IMG/VR virus record: IMGVR_UViG_3300032401_000014
Location: 1-54,743 of that record
Direction: 5' to 3' (one strand)
Source of the DNA: a virus
DNA length: 54,743 nucleotides
Under the pieces are notes generated by a model that saw only the letters and a list, made by a program, of their open reading frames with translations, did not search any database and had not been told where the DNA came from. Both the position numbers and the translations under genes were made by a program. Of this stretch, positions 1 through 5,954 are shown piece by piece; within the stretch, counting starts at the first letter, position 1, and each line of letters begins with the position of its first letter.

Positions 1-60
1 TTGTATAACTGACGAACGAATCATCATAGAACAAATTTCAATTTTTTCCTCTGGTGTCAT
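1..60 (-). CDS. Small phage protein, N-terminal part (cut by contig end)
   Basis: This is the first 20 codons of a gene that begins MTPEEKIEICSMM and runs off the left end. The same sequence occurs complete at 54504-54650 because the contig ends overlap. Its ATG overlaps the stop of the gene at 57-254 as ATGA, preceded by GGAGGGGAA. Function unknown. Confidence 0.7.
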   Translation of the reverse strand, partial: MTPEEKIEICSMMIRSSVIQ

Positions 61-254
61 TTCCCCTCCATTGCTTTTACTGTGGATTGCCACACCTTCC
101 ATAATTCACGCAATTTAGTTCCTTCATCTGGACATTGAAGTTCCCATATATATTCTTCTGCCGCCTTGCATCGCCGTTCATAATTATATAGTCTTTGCAA
201 CACATCTAAAATTGACATGTGGCCGTATATTTTATTTAATTCTGCTAATGTCAT
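57..254 (-). CDS. Small hypothetical protein with shared C-terminal WQSTVKAME module
   Basis: A 65-residue protein of unknown function. I chose the ATG at 254 because GGAGGCGGGGAA lies just upstream. A longer reading frame to 302 lacks such a site. The C-terminus (RCKAAE, then WQSTVKAMEGK) matches the proteins at 399-647 and 54647-54743, while the N-terminal halves differ. The shared C-terminus and the ribosome binding site of the next gene lie in a 28-bp DNA repeat (65-92). It sits in a chain of tiny overlapping genes. Confidence 0.65.
   Translation of the reverse strand: MTLAELNKIYGHMSILDVLQRLYNYERRCKAAEEYIWELQCPDEGTKLRELWKVWQSTVKAMEGK
65..92. repeat. 28-bp direct repeat at gene boundary, copy 1
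   Basis: Identical to 410-437 and 54655-54682. On the minus strand it encodes the end of a small protein (WQSTVKAME) plus the ribosome binding site of the next gene. A shorter relative (first 16 bases) lies at 54515-54532. The contig end switches from copy 1 to copy 2 exactly in this repeat. Confidence 0.9.
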
Positions 255-405
255 TTCCCCGCCTCCACAATATTTTGCAACCGCAATGTGGGCAATAATC
301 ATATCCCTGATTTATGGGATAACCACATCCACCGCAATTATAGGGATTGCCCAATTCATGCTTATCATATTTTGGTAAAATTGTTTTGTCTCTCTTATCT
401 AACAT
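232..405 (-). CDS. Small zinc-ribbon protein
   Basis: A 57-residue protein starting MLDKRDKTILPKY. It has two CxxC knuckles, CGGC near residues 24-27 and CPHCGC near 38-43, typical of a small zinc ribbon. The ATG follows GGAGGAAAA and overlaps the TAG stop of the gene at 399-647. Its 3' end overlaps the next gene (57-254) by 23 bases in another frame. A role in nucleic-acid or protein binding is likely from the fold, but the target is unknown. Confidence 0.65.
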   Translation of the reverse strand: MLDKRDKTILPKYDKHELGNPYNCGGCGYPINQGYDYCPHCGCKILWRRGNDISRIK

Positions 406-647
406 TTTTCCTCCATTGCTTTTACTGTGGATTGCCAGTTTATAAAATCTGCTCCCTCAAATCCTAAATCACTACCTTTGAAAACATTCTCTGCCGCCTT
501 GCATCTATTCTCCCATTGCAGACGGAGGGTGTGCTCGGCTTCGTAATCCATAATATCTTCAAAATTACCACAATCGCCCGGACACATGGCATCATCATAT
601 TTACACACGCAAGCGTGGATACAATCTGATCGTTCTGGTAATTTCAT
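399..647 (-). CDS. Small hypothetical protein, Cys-rich, with WQSTVKAME C-terminus
   Basis: An 82-residue protein. Cysteines at about 9, 13, 15, 22 and 26 suggest a metal site in the N-terminal third. Its C-terminal RCKAAE...WQSTVKAMEEK resembles the C-terminus of the protein at 57-254. The start follows a GGGGGGAAT run, a site shared by several genes in this region. The coding sequence for its C-terminus is the 28-bp repeat at 410-437. Function unknown. Confidence 0.7.
   Translation of the reverse strand: MKLPERSDCIHACVCKYDDAMCPGDCGNFEDIMDYEAEHTLRLQWENRCKAAENVFKGSDLGFEGADFINWQSTVKAMEEKC
410..437. repeat. 28-bp direct repeat at gene boundary, copy 2
   Basis: Identical to 65-92 and 54655-54682. 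It lies 345 bp from copy 1. The sequence following it, 438-498, is what follows the repeat at the right end of the contig. Confidence 0.9.
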
Positions 648-673
648 ATTCCCCCCATGATTTTATTTATAGG
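645..673. repeat. 29-bp intergenic junction repeat, copy A
   Basis: Matches 2121-2149 with one mismatch. On the minus strand it holds a CCTATAAATAAAATC segment followed by a G-rich ribosome binding site and ATG. Here the TAA inside it is the stop of the upstream gene. In the other copy that part is non-coding. Confidence 0.85.
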
Positions 674-833
674 TTTCGTTCGGATTATCTATTGACATGG
701 TAAATTGGCAACATTCAGGCCAGCCCATTTGTAAACATTCGGCAACATCGACCAACTTTTGTTTGCCGCATATTCTACAAAAAACAATCCCAAGTTTTAA
801 CGATTCATGGCTATTTGCTATTTGATTATACAT
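663..833 (-). CDS. Possible internal start: small Cys-rich protein inside the radical SAM frame
   Basis: A 56-residue segment (MYNQIANSHES...) in frame with the end of the radical SAM gene. Its ATG is preceded by the same GGGGGGAAT site used by the genes at 399-647 and 2152-2307. It carries C19-x2-C22 and three later cysteines (33, 41, 42). It may be made as a separate protein, as the fused C-terminus of the radical SAM protein, or both. The junction repeat just upstream lacks the stop codon found in the parallel methyltransferase junction. Confidence 0.45.
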   Translation of the reverse strand: MYNQIANSHESLKLGIVFCRICGKQKLVDVAECLQMGWPECCQFTMSIDNPNETYK

Positions 834-1667
834 ATTCCCCCCTTGATTCTTCTGCTCCAATGATAGTTTTGATCCAACAATAATACGATTGGCATATTCA
901 CGTTGAAATTTTCTCCATTCTCGTTTATCTTCTCGATCTTCGCCTCGATTATATAACATGGCCATTGGCATTAAACCCAACCTCAAAACTTGATGTAATC
1001 GTTTCTCAGCCTTTTCAAAAATGTCGCCCTTGTATCCGATCAAAACATAACATGAATAAATTCTATTGGTGTCTGTTAATGCCCCCGCCTCTCGTAACAT
1101 TTTACACGCCTCGATAAGTGGTTCATAATCGTCAAAAGTATCATAAGCGAAATAAACAGTTAATGGATTCAATTCCCTTAATCGTTCGGCGATCCATGGT
1201 TTCATTCTTTTTGCTTCCAGACCCCCGGTAAAACGTGGTCGAATCAGTTGTCGTTCCAACATTGTAAAAACTCGTTTAATATGATCCTCCGAACAAGCCA
1301 ATAAGTTAGAATCAAGTATATTATAACCGTTTTTAATTTCCAATTCTCGAATATTCCCCTCTCTTTTCGGCACTAAACAAAACCAACAATTATTGGGGCA
1401 TCCTCTCGATGTTATGATATAACCATACTTTAAGTATAAACCAGGTTCAAATTCATCACCCGGATCGTCATAAGCGGGGCCACCGATTGAAACCCTACTT
1501 GTCACTGATCGCCACGCCTCGGCAAGTTCCTCGCCTCGTTGCTTGTCCCATGTCCATGTCACTGATACCTTCACTTCGTCGGCCTCATCAAATAAATTTG
1601 GTTCAGTAAACCTTACATTTTCATCATCTGGTGTCGCCTTTGTTCGTCTGGGAAATACTCTAATCAA
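663..1667 (-). CDS. Radical SAM protein with C-terminal Cys-rich extension
   Basis: A 334-residue protein with the radical SAM cluster motif RGCPNNCWFC (C90, C94, C97), which would bind a 4Fe-4S cluster and S-adenosylmethionine. The motif is followed by LVPKREG, and the second radical SAM protein of this phage (49022-50005) has VVPRKEG in the same place. The substrate cannot be read from sequence. The start is TTG at 1667, preceded by GGAGCAGAAGAA; an in-frame stop lies nine codons upstream. The core seems to end near residue 275. The rest (from MYNQ, about 279) is a small cysteine protein that looks fused through a repeat junction. It is not a QueE-type protein by its motif surroundings. Confidence 0.8.
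   Translation of the reverse strand: MIRVFPRRTKATPDDENVRFTEPNLFDEADEVKVSVTWTWDKQRGEELAEAWRSVTSRVSIGGPAYDDPGDEFEPGLYLKYGYIITSRGCPNNCWFCLVPKREGNIRELEIKNGYNILDSNLLACSEDHIKRVFTMLERQLIRPRFTGGLEAKRMKPWIAERLRELNPLTVYFAYDTFDDYEPLIEACKMLREAGALTDTNRIYSCYVLIGYKGDIFEKAEKRLHQVLRLGLMPMAMLYNRGEDREDKREWRKFQREYANRIIVGSKLSLEQKNQGGNMYNQIANSHESLKLGIVFCRICGKQKLVDVAECLQMGWPECCQFTMSIDNPNETYK
846..864. repeat. 19-bp cassette boundary repeat, copy 1
   Basis: One of four identical direct copies (846-864, 1667-1685, 2323-2341, 3321-3339). On the minus strand it contains ATCATTGGAGCAGAAGAAT. Here it is read as coding sequence (SLEQKN) at the end of the radical SAM core. Confidence 0.9.
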
Positions 1668-1685
1668 TTCTTCTGCTCCAATGAT
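1667..1685. repeat. 19-bp cassette boundary repeat, copy 2
   Basis: Identical to 846-864. Here it supplies the ribosome binding site (GGAG) and the first T of the TTG start of the radical SAM gene. Copies 1 and 2 bracket the radical SAM core as direct repeats. Confidence 0.9.
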
Positions 1686-1691
1686 TCTAAT

Positions 1692-1877
1692 TTATCCTTT
1701 TACAAATTTAGATGCCTCTTTCAAATATTTTGCCACCTTTTTTATCTGTTTACCCCCATCATGTAGATTCCATTTTATTCTTTCATGGTTAATCATTTGT
1801 GCCCAATCCACATGACAAACTTTTCCGTTTTTAATTCCTATGCGTATATAATAATCTGGTATAACTTGTTGTATCAT
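1692..1877 (-). CDS. Small hypothetical protein
   Basis: A 61-residue, lysine-rich protein (MIQQVIPDYYIRIG...). The start follows AAAGGAATTGG. The N-terminal half looks beta-stranded, followed by a basic helix. I do not recognise the family. It lies between a zinc-ribbon gene and the radical SAM gene, 24 bases before the latter's start. Confidence 0.6.
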   Translation of the reverse strand: MIQQVIPDYYIRIGIKNGKVCHVDWAQMINHERIKWNLHDGGKQIKKVAKYLKEASKFVKG

Positions 1878-1889
1878 TCCAATTCCTTT

Positions 1890-2123
1890 TTATATTATTC
1901 CTCTAAACTTTCCATTTATTTTACCTCTTGTATTTTCTTTTGACTTATTAGCAGAGTTTCTACATCCACATTGAGGACATTCGAGACTTAAATCATCCGT
2001 GCCACGTGGATATACCGCCGTCCATTGATAAAAACAACGCATACACATAACCAAATCATTAACAACCCACTGCATTGGTTTTCTATTGGCAGGTAATATA
2101 ATTTTACGAAGTTCCCGCATCAT
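1890..2123 (-). CDS. Small zinc-ribbon protein
   Basis: A 77-residue basic protein with CMRC near residue 27 and CPQCGC near residue 49, a typical two-knuckle zinc ribbon. Two ATGs in tandem (2123 and 2120) follow a GGGGAAT site in the 29-bp junction repeat, so either could start it. The C-terminus is Arg/Lys rich, which would suit nucleic-acid binding. Target unknown. Confidence 0.65.
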   Translation of the reverse strand: MMRELRKIILPANRKPMQWVVNDLVMCMRCFYQWTAVYPRGTDDLSLECPQCGCRNSANKSKENTRGKINGKFRGII

Positions 2124-2149
2124 ATTCCCCTCATGATTTTATTTATAGG
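2121..2149. repeat. 29-bp intergenic junction repeat, copy B
   Basis: Same as 645-673 apart from one base. It fills the gap between the small membrane gene (2152-2307) and the zinc-ribbon gene and provides the latter's ribosome binding site. Confidence 0.85.
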
Positions 2150-2151
2150 AT

Positions 2152-2307
2152 TCAATTATCTCTGAAAAATCTAAAACCACTTGCGCCATGCAATAATCCG
2201 ATAGTAATAACAAAAAAAGGAAAGCCGATTGTTATCATATAATTTTCTAATTTAATATAAAATCCTATCTGAATTTCAAAATAAAATGCCAATCTATATT
2301 GTCCCAT
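2152..2307 (-). CDS. Small hydrophobic (membrane) protein
   Basis: A 51-residue protein starting MGQYRLAFYF. It has one hydrophobic stretch near residues 24-40 (MITIGFPFFVITIGLL) that could span a membrane. The ATG follows the GGGGGGAAT site shared with neighbouring genes. It sits directly after the methyltransferase stop codon. Function unknown. Confidence 0.5.
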   Translation of the reverse strand: MGQYRLAFYFEIQIGFYIKLENYMITIGFPFFVITIGLLHGASGFRFFRDN

Positions 2308-2316
2308 ATTCCCCCC

Positions 2317-3321
2317 TTAAGTATTCTTCTGCTCCAATGATTCAAATAATTTCCCCTGTTCTTTCAGATACGCAATTCGTTTATTTGCTATATTTATATA
2401 TTTCTGATTTAATTCTATACCGATATATTTACGGTCAAGTTTCAATGCCACGAGTGCCGTAGTCCCTGCACCCATGAACGGGTCAAGAACTATCCCACCT
2501 TCGGGACATCCGGCTTTAATCATGGGTATTATTAGTTTTTCGGGGAAGGTAGCAAAGTGAGCACCCTTAAATGGATGGTTCGGCACTTCCCATACAGATC
2601 GCTTATTCCGAATCATGTTCCCTTCTTCGTCTTGTTGCCATCGTGCATGACCCCTTGCGTGAATAGTTTGAGCATTTGAAACAGGCGTAAACCCATCAGT
2701 ATATTTCATAGAACCTTTCATCCTTGTTGCTTTTCGCCCATCATAGCTTGCTGTTTCTTTTATCGCTTCATTATCAAAATAATATCTCGGTGATTTACTC
2801 AACAAGAAAACATACTCATGCGATTTCGTGCATCGGTCAGTCACGCTCTCCGGCATCGAGTTTAGTTTCGACCAAATAATGTCTTGCCGTAAATGCCAAC
2901 CATCAGCCTGTAATGCAAAGGCGACATGCCAGGGGATACCCACAAGGTCTTTCGATTTTATTACAGGATGAAACGGGTCTTTCTGCATGTTTTTCCCTGC
3001 CAGTGTTCCTTTGTTTGTTCCTTGCTTCGTTCCTTCGAGATCAGTCTTGCTTCCCTTCCATCCACCGCCATAATAACTATCACCAAGATTCAGCCACAGT
3101 GTCCCGTCATTTTTCAGCACCCGCTGGACTTCTCTGAATATCTCGACCAATTTCCCGACATATTCTTCCGGCGTTTTTTCAAGTCCAATCTGTCCTTCAA
3201 TTCCATAATCACGCAATCCCCAGTATGGCGGGGAAGTTACGCAACAATTAACCAACTCATTCGGTAGTGTTTTCAAAACGGTTAAACTATCGCTATGAAT
3301 GATTTGATTGAGTTCTATCAA
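2317..3321 (-). CDS. DNA methyltransferase (beta-type, TSPPYW)
   Basis: A 334-residue site-specific DNA methyltransferase. The catalytic motif IV is TSPPYW (residues 29-34) and the SAM-binding motif I, DPFMGAGTT, lies near residue 280, so the order is permuted as in beta-class N4-cytosine or N6-adenine enzymes. No restriction enzyme gene is beside it. A phage enzyme of this kind would most likely protect its own DNA from host restriction. The start is TTG with GGAGCAGAAGAA upstream, the same arrangement as the radical SAM gene. It is bracketed by two direct copies of the 19-bp boundary repeat. Target site unknown. Confidence 0.88.
   Translation of the reverse strand: MIELNQIIHSDSLTVLKTLPNELVNCCVTSPPYWGLRDYGIEGQIGLEKTPEEYVGKLVEIFREVQRVLKNDGTLWLNLGDSYYGGGWKGSKTDLEGTKQGTNKGTLAGKNMQKDPFHPVIKSKDLVGIPWHVAFALQADGWHLRQDIIWSKLNSMPESVTDRCTKSHEYVFLLSKSPRYYFDNEAIKETASYDGRKATRMKGSMKYTDGFTPVSNAQTIHARGHARWQQDEEGNMIRNKRSVWEVPNHPFKGAHFATFPEKLIIPMIKAGCPEGGIVLDPFMGAGTTALVALKLDRKYIGIELNQKYINIANKRIAYLKEQGKLFESLEQKNT
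2323..2341. repeat. 19-bp cassette boundary repeat, copy 3
   Basis: Identical to 846-864. Here it encodes SLEQKN at the C-terminus of the methyltransferase, followed by a stop codon and a G-rich ribosome binding site for the next gene. Confidence 0.9.
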
Positions 3322-3339
3322 TTCTTCTGCTCCAATGAT
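3321..3339. repeat. 19-bp cassette boundary repeat, copy 4
   Basis: Identical to 846-864. It supplies the GGAG ribosome binding site and start-codon context of the methyltransferase gene and touches the stop codon of the upstream gene. Confidence 0.9.
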
Positions 3340-3938
3340 TAAAATTTTCCACCTGCGGGCAATACTTTCCCGGCAGGGAACAATTCTCCAGCGTCCACGA
3401 CCATGCCCTCGTCACCGCCTTCTTCCTCAATCCCGAATCCCTTGTTGCGGTGATACTTTGCCTCCGGGCTCGTGATCGCCACCTGTAAATCAGTGAAAGC
3501 AAAATTCTCGACCTTCTTCACAAAGTCGATCGCTTCTCTGTCGGTAAGATTCGCCATCGACGGAATCCATCCGCAGGGCTCTCGCCTGGGCTTGCCGTCC
3601 TCCTGCCATGTGTTATACTCGATAATACACCTGTCTCTGTGCTTCTGCGGTATCTCTTCGAGAGCTGTTACAAAATTATAGAGAAACATCCGCTTGAGTT
3701 CTATGTGAGCCTTGAGCATATTTCCGTCGAACGCTTCAGCGGAAATCGGCGGCAGGAGATAGCCACGGTAATATTTATGCCGATGATACCTGATACCCTT
3801 GTCGTGGGTCTCAATACTGATCTCGCCATACATCCCGTCGTTCTCAGGAAGATTTTTAAACTTCGTAAGATTCTCAATGAACGCATCAAGATGTTTTATC
3901 TTTCCGCCTTTTATTCTTATGTTACCGATGATCTTCAT
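3339..3938 (-). CDS. Putative NinB-like recombination-associated protein
   Basis: A 199-residue protein. The middle part (KYYRGYLLPPI, HIELKRMFL, then SMANLTDREAIDFVKKVENFA and ITSPE near residue 160) resembles the pattern of phage NinB/Orf-type recombination mediators, which bind single-stranded DNA. This is a weak by-eye match. The C-terminal 35 residues are acidic and glycine-rich, possibly a partner-binding tail. Its start overlaps the end of the upstream replication gene by 17 bases, which suggests coupled translation. Its position after replication genes fits a DNA-metabolism role. Confidence 0.45.
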   Translation of the reverse strand: MKIIGNIRIKGGKIKHLDAFIENLTKFKNLPENDGMYGEISIETHDKGIRYHRHKYYRGYLLPPISAEAFDGNMLKAHIELKRMFLYNFVTALEEIPQKHRDRCIIEYNTWQEDGKPRREPCGWIPSMANLTDREAIDFVKKVENFAFTDLQVAITSPEAKYHRNKGFGIEEEGGDEGMVVDAGELFPAGKVLPAGGKF

Positions 3939-4542
3939 TCTTTGCCCATTCAGTCAGCTCTTTCTCCAGTAAGGGATATTTTATCCCTATTGTATCCATG
4001 AGCTTGCGAACTTCTTCCTTGTCCCCTATGATCTTTGTCTCGACCCCGATAAAATCAGGGCCGTACTCATCTCTGTAATACCCCTTGAGAAGTCTCGGCC
4101 TCACGTCCACGCCGAACTTCGTCGCATGGACATACCGATCTATAAAATCCTTGTGCACGACTTCCTGGTATTGGCCGTCACGCTCTTCGCAAAACTTCCG
4201 CCAGGTCACGAATCCGGCAACGACAAAGTGAGCCACTGGGTCAGCGATCAGCACATCAGGAGATACGCTCACGGTCATGAGGCTCTGCCACGCTTTCTCT
4301 GCTCGTATCTTCATCCATGAGCCGTGATGCTTCTCATGGACATTTACCATGATAGCCTTGTCGGGAAGCGTTTTCCACTTCTTCGAGTGGGCGTCTGTCA
4401 CCTTATGAAAAAATACTTCAAGCTGATCTGCTTTTATAACTCTGTTTAAAAATTCAATAATAACTTTTACTTCAAGCTGTGTGCTGTATTCCAGCTCATA
4501 ATACTCTTCGATCGCTGTTATAAATTCCTGTGCTGTATCCAT
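3922..4542 (-). CDS. Putative replication accessory protein (helicase-loader position)
   Basis: A 206-residue protein (MDTAQEFITAIEEYYELEYS...) with a central DPVAHFVVAGFVTWRKFCEE and a following DFIDRY. This pattern is common in phage proteins encoded right after replication initiators, where lambda P-like helicase loaders sit. The functional call rests mainly on position. It begins one base after the initiator stop codon, so the two are probably cotranslated. Confidence 0.5.
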   Translation of the reverse strand: MDTAQEFITAIEEYYELEYSTQLEVKVIIEFLNRVIKADQLEVFFHKVTDAHSKKWKTLPDKAIMVNVHEKHHGSWMKIRAEKAWQSLMTVSVSPDVLIADPVAHFVVAGFVTWRKFCEERDGQYQEVVHKDFIDRYVHATKFGVDVRPRLLKGYYRDEYGPDFIGVETKIIGDKEEVRKLMDTIGIKYPLLEKELTEWAKNEDHR

Positions 4543-4543
4543 A

Positions 4544-5293
4544 TTATCCTTCGGCTATTTTTCTGATCTCTTCGGCACGGGCCGCCCGGCTCTCAGGCGT
4601 GGGCTTCTTCTTGTTGTTGCCAGACGCCAGTATCGAGTCCACTCTTGATAAAATGCTTGATGCTGTTATGGGAGCATCGGCCCAAAATTCCTTTGTTGCT
4701 TTTTTCTTTATGTCTAAAAATTTATTCATCATTGCGAACAGCTCATCCCCGGTCTTGAATCTGTCGAGTAGCTTCCCGATGTTTTTTGCTTCCTTGCCGT
4801 CGTAATAATACGAGTCGTTATGGAGAGAAAAGAATTTCCGCATTTCAAGCCGGAAGAACGCCTTATCACTGTTAATATCATTGTCATTATAATCCGTTAA
4901 TATAAAGTCCTTATTGTGAGAGGTTTCCTCTCTCTCGGAGAGAGGTTTCTGCTCACCTGCGTGAGAGGTTTCCTCTCTCGACGTGAGAGGTTTCCTCTCA
5001 CCCGTGAGAACTTTCTGCTCACCTTTGCTGTGCATCCTTTCGACCTCGGCGTTCCATTTGTCGGTGGTTTCTATGCCTGTTTTGTGCCTGAGTATCAATC
5101 CTTTCCTCTCAAGATCGTTCAAAATATCCTGCACGCTCCGACGACTAACCCCGATGAAATCTCCCAGATATTGTTTTGCCGCCGTGCAATATTTCCCTCT
5201 CGATAAAAAATAAATGCTGTCGCAGATCGCATACTGATTTAAACTCAATTCGAGCTTTTTTCTGACATCGTGGTCGATCGTTGTATATGGCAT
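4544..5293 (-). CDS. Replication initiator protein (O-like, winged helix)
   Basis: A 249-residue protein. Residues about 10-75 look like a winged helix-turn-helix (YLGDFIGVSRRSVQDILNDLERKGLI), the DNA-binding type found in phage initiators. A repeated linker (GEQKPL / SREETSHAGE, about 90-125) is encoded by five iterons, and a helical C-terminal half follows. By analogy with lambda O the protein would bind the iterons and recruit the helicase loader encoded next. I chose the ATG at 5293 because AAGGAGGTCTC is perfectly placed; the frame extends 16 codons upstream without a good site. A promoter and a structured leader lie upstream. Confidence 0.75.
   Translation of the reverse strand: MPYTTIDHDVRKKLELSLNQYAICDSIYFLSRGKYCTAAKQYLGDFIGVSRRSVQDILNDLERKGLILRHKTGIETTDKWNAEVERMHSKGEQKVLTGERKPLTSREETSHAGEQKPLSEREETSHNKDFILTDYNDNDINSDKAFFRLEMRKFFSLHNDSYYYDGKEAKNIGKLLDRFKTGDELFAMMNKFLDIKKKATKEFWADAPITASSILSRVDSILASGNNKKKPTPESRAARAEEIRKIAEG
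4869..5023. other. Candidate replication origin (iterons plus AT-rich tract)
   Basis: Five iterons at 4916-5023 adjoin an AT-rich stretch at 4869-4915, all inside the initiator coding sequence. This is the arrangement of the lambda origin, where iterons in gene O sit next to an AT-rich unwinding region. The function is inferred from this arrangement and from the DNA-binding protein that the same gene encodes. Confidence 0.65.
4916..5023. repeat. Five palindromic iterons
   Basis: Units start at 4916, 4938, 4961, 4983 and 5004, spaced 21-23 bp, about two helical turns. The best unit, GTGAGAGGTTTCCTCTCAC, is a perfect 8-bp palindrome around TTT; the others are imperfect. They are read in frame as a repeated peptide of the initiator. 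Confidence 0.85.
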
Positions 5294-5392
5294 GAGACCT
5301 CCTTTTTTACCCAAAAAAAACTCTGATCTTATAGCAACCAAACATCGAGTCCTCTCTGCGATCTTATCCTCGTTGACTTCTCTTCGTTCGGC

Positions 5393-5451
5393 CTCGGCCA
5401 GATGTGCTATAAAACCAGAGTCTTGCTTTTAAGGCAAGGGAGCTGGCCGAG
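5393..5451 (-). ncRNA. Structured leader element with tRNA-anticodon-like hairpin
   Basis: A 9-bp perfect inverted repeat (CTCGGCCAG / CTGGCCGAG) encloses a 5-bp hairpin with a 7-base loop, CTTGC-CTTAAAA-GCAAG. The loop resembles a tRNA anticodon loop with UAA in the anticodon place. No D-arm or T-arm can be drawn, so it is not a normal tRNA. It lies in the 5' leader between a promoter (5481-5509) and the initiator gene, so control of initiator expression is possible. Confidence 0.4.
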
Positions 5452-5480
5452 AGAATCCTTTGACTTAAACTATAAGACAT

Positions 5481-5509
5481 AAGATACTCTCGACCGTCCT
5501 TTTTGTCAA
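5481..5509 (-). promoter_or_regulatory. Candidate promoter for replication initiator
   Basis: TTGACA at 5504-5509, a 17-base spacer and TATCTT at 5481-5486 on the minus strand. It starts just after the stop codon of the gene at 5512-5706 and would give a leader of about 180 bases before the initiator ATG. Confidence 0.55.
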
Positions 5510-5511
5510 TA

Positions 5512-5706
5512 CTAAAACGCTTCTTTTTCCTCTTTTTTATTTTCCTTTTTCTCGTACTCGGCAAATACCATATTGTAGTCAGGATGTTTGTCTTCTTTCT
5601 TCATCTCATTTTTAAAGACCATGACCTTGACGCCGCCGAGCCTGCCGAGAAGATAGTCCTTGCCTTCCTTCGACGTTACCTTCCAGAGACCACAAGCGTT
5701 TATCAT
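5512..5706 (-). CDS. Conserved-looking small phage protein
   Basis: A 64-residue protein (MINACGLWKVTSKEGKDYL...) with a beta-rich N-terminal half and a very Lys/Glu-rich tail. Proteins with this opening (GLWK...G..YL.G.LGGVKV) are frequent in phages, but no function is known to me. Its ATG overlaps the previous stop as ATGA, with GGAGAGAAGAA upstream. Confidence 0.65.
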   Translation of the reverse strand: MINACGLWKVTSKEGKDYLLGRLGGVKVMVFKNEMKKEDKHPDYNMVFAEYEKKENKKEEKEAF

Positions 5707-5954
5707 TTCTTCTCTCCCTCCTGCCGCTTCAAAAGATCAGCCATGAGCCTGTCCATTGCAGAACCTTTTGAAAGGCTATCATTCATAACCTCCCGCCTCC
5801 GAATCTTATCGAGAGCTTCAGTCAACATCCCGATTATCTCGTGACTGTAAAGACCATTGACGCTGACAATCAAAAAAACCCCGTTTTTCTCAGCCAAGAG
5901 TTCAAGAGTGATAAGCCTTCTCCTTTCATTTTTTTTCTGTGATTTACTCTTCAT
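5703..5954 (-). CDS. Hypothetical protein
   Basis: An 83-residue, highly charged protein with a basic N-terminus and a predicted helical C-terminus. The start follows GGAGGAGTTAAAAG. It overlaps both neighbours in the early operon. Family not recognised. Confidence 0.6.
   Translation of the reverse strand: MKSKSQKKNERRRLITLELLAEKNGVFLIVSVNGLYSHEIIGMLTEALDKIRRREVMNDSLSKGSAMDRLMADLLKRQEGEKK

Noticed and set aside
1-92. True direct terminal repeat of the packaged DNA
   Set aside because: The repeat is only 92 bp and the following sequence diverges into a repeat-mediated jump, so it is better explained as assembly overlap of a circular map.
4916-5023. Short regularly spaced repeats resembling a CRISPR array
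   Set aside because: Units abut with two or three bases between them, no spacers exist, and they are inside a coding frame; they fit iterons.
5393-5451. A complete tRNA-Leu(UAA) gene
   Set aside because: Only an anticodon-like arm and an outer stem can be drawn; no D-arm, T-arm or conserved TTCGA loop is present.
5364-5564. Basic 66-residue minus-strand frame
   Set aside because: It runs through the promoter and the structured leader, overlaps the upstream gene and has no good start site. Its protein is Arg/Ser-rich and unconvincing.
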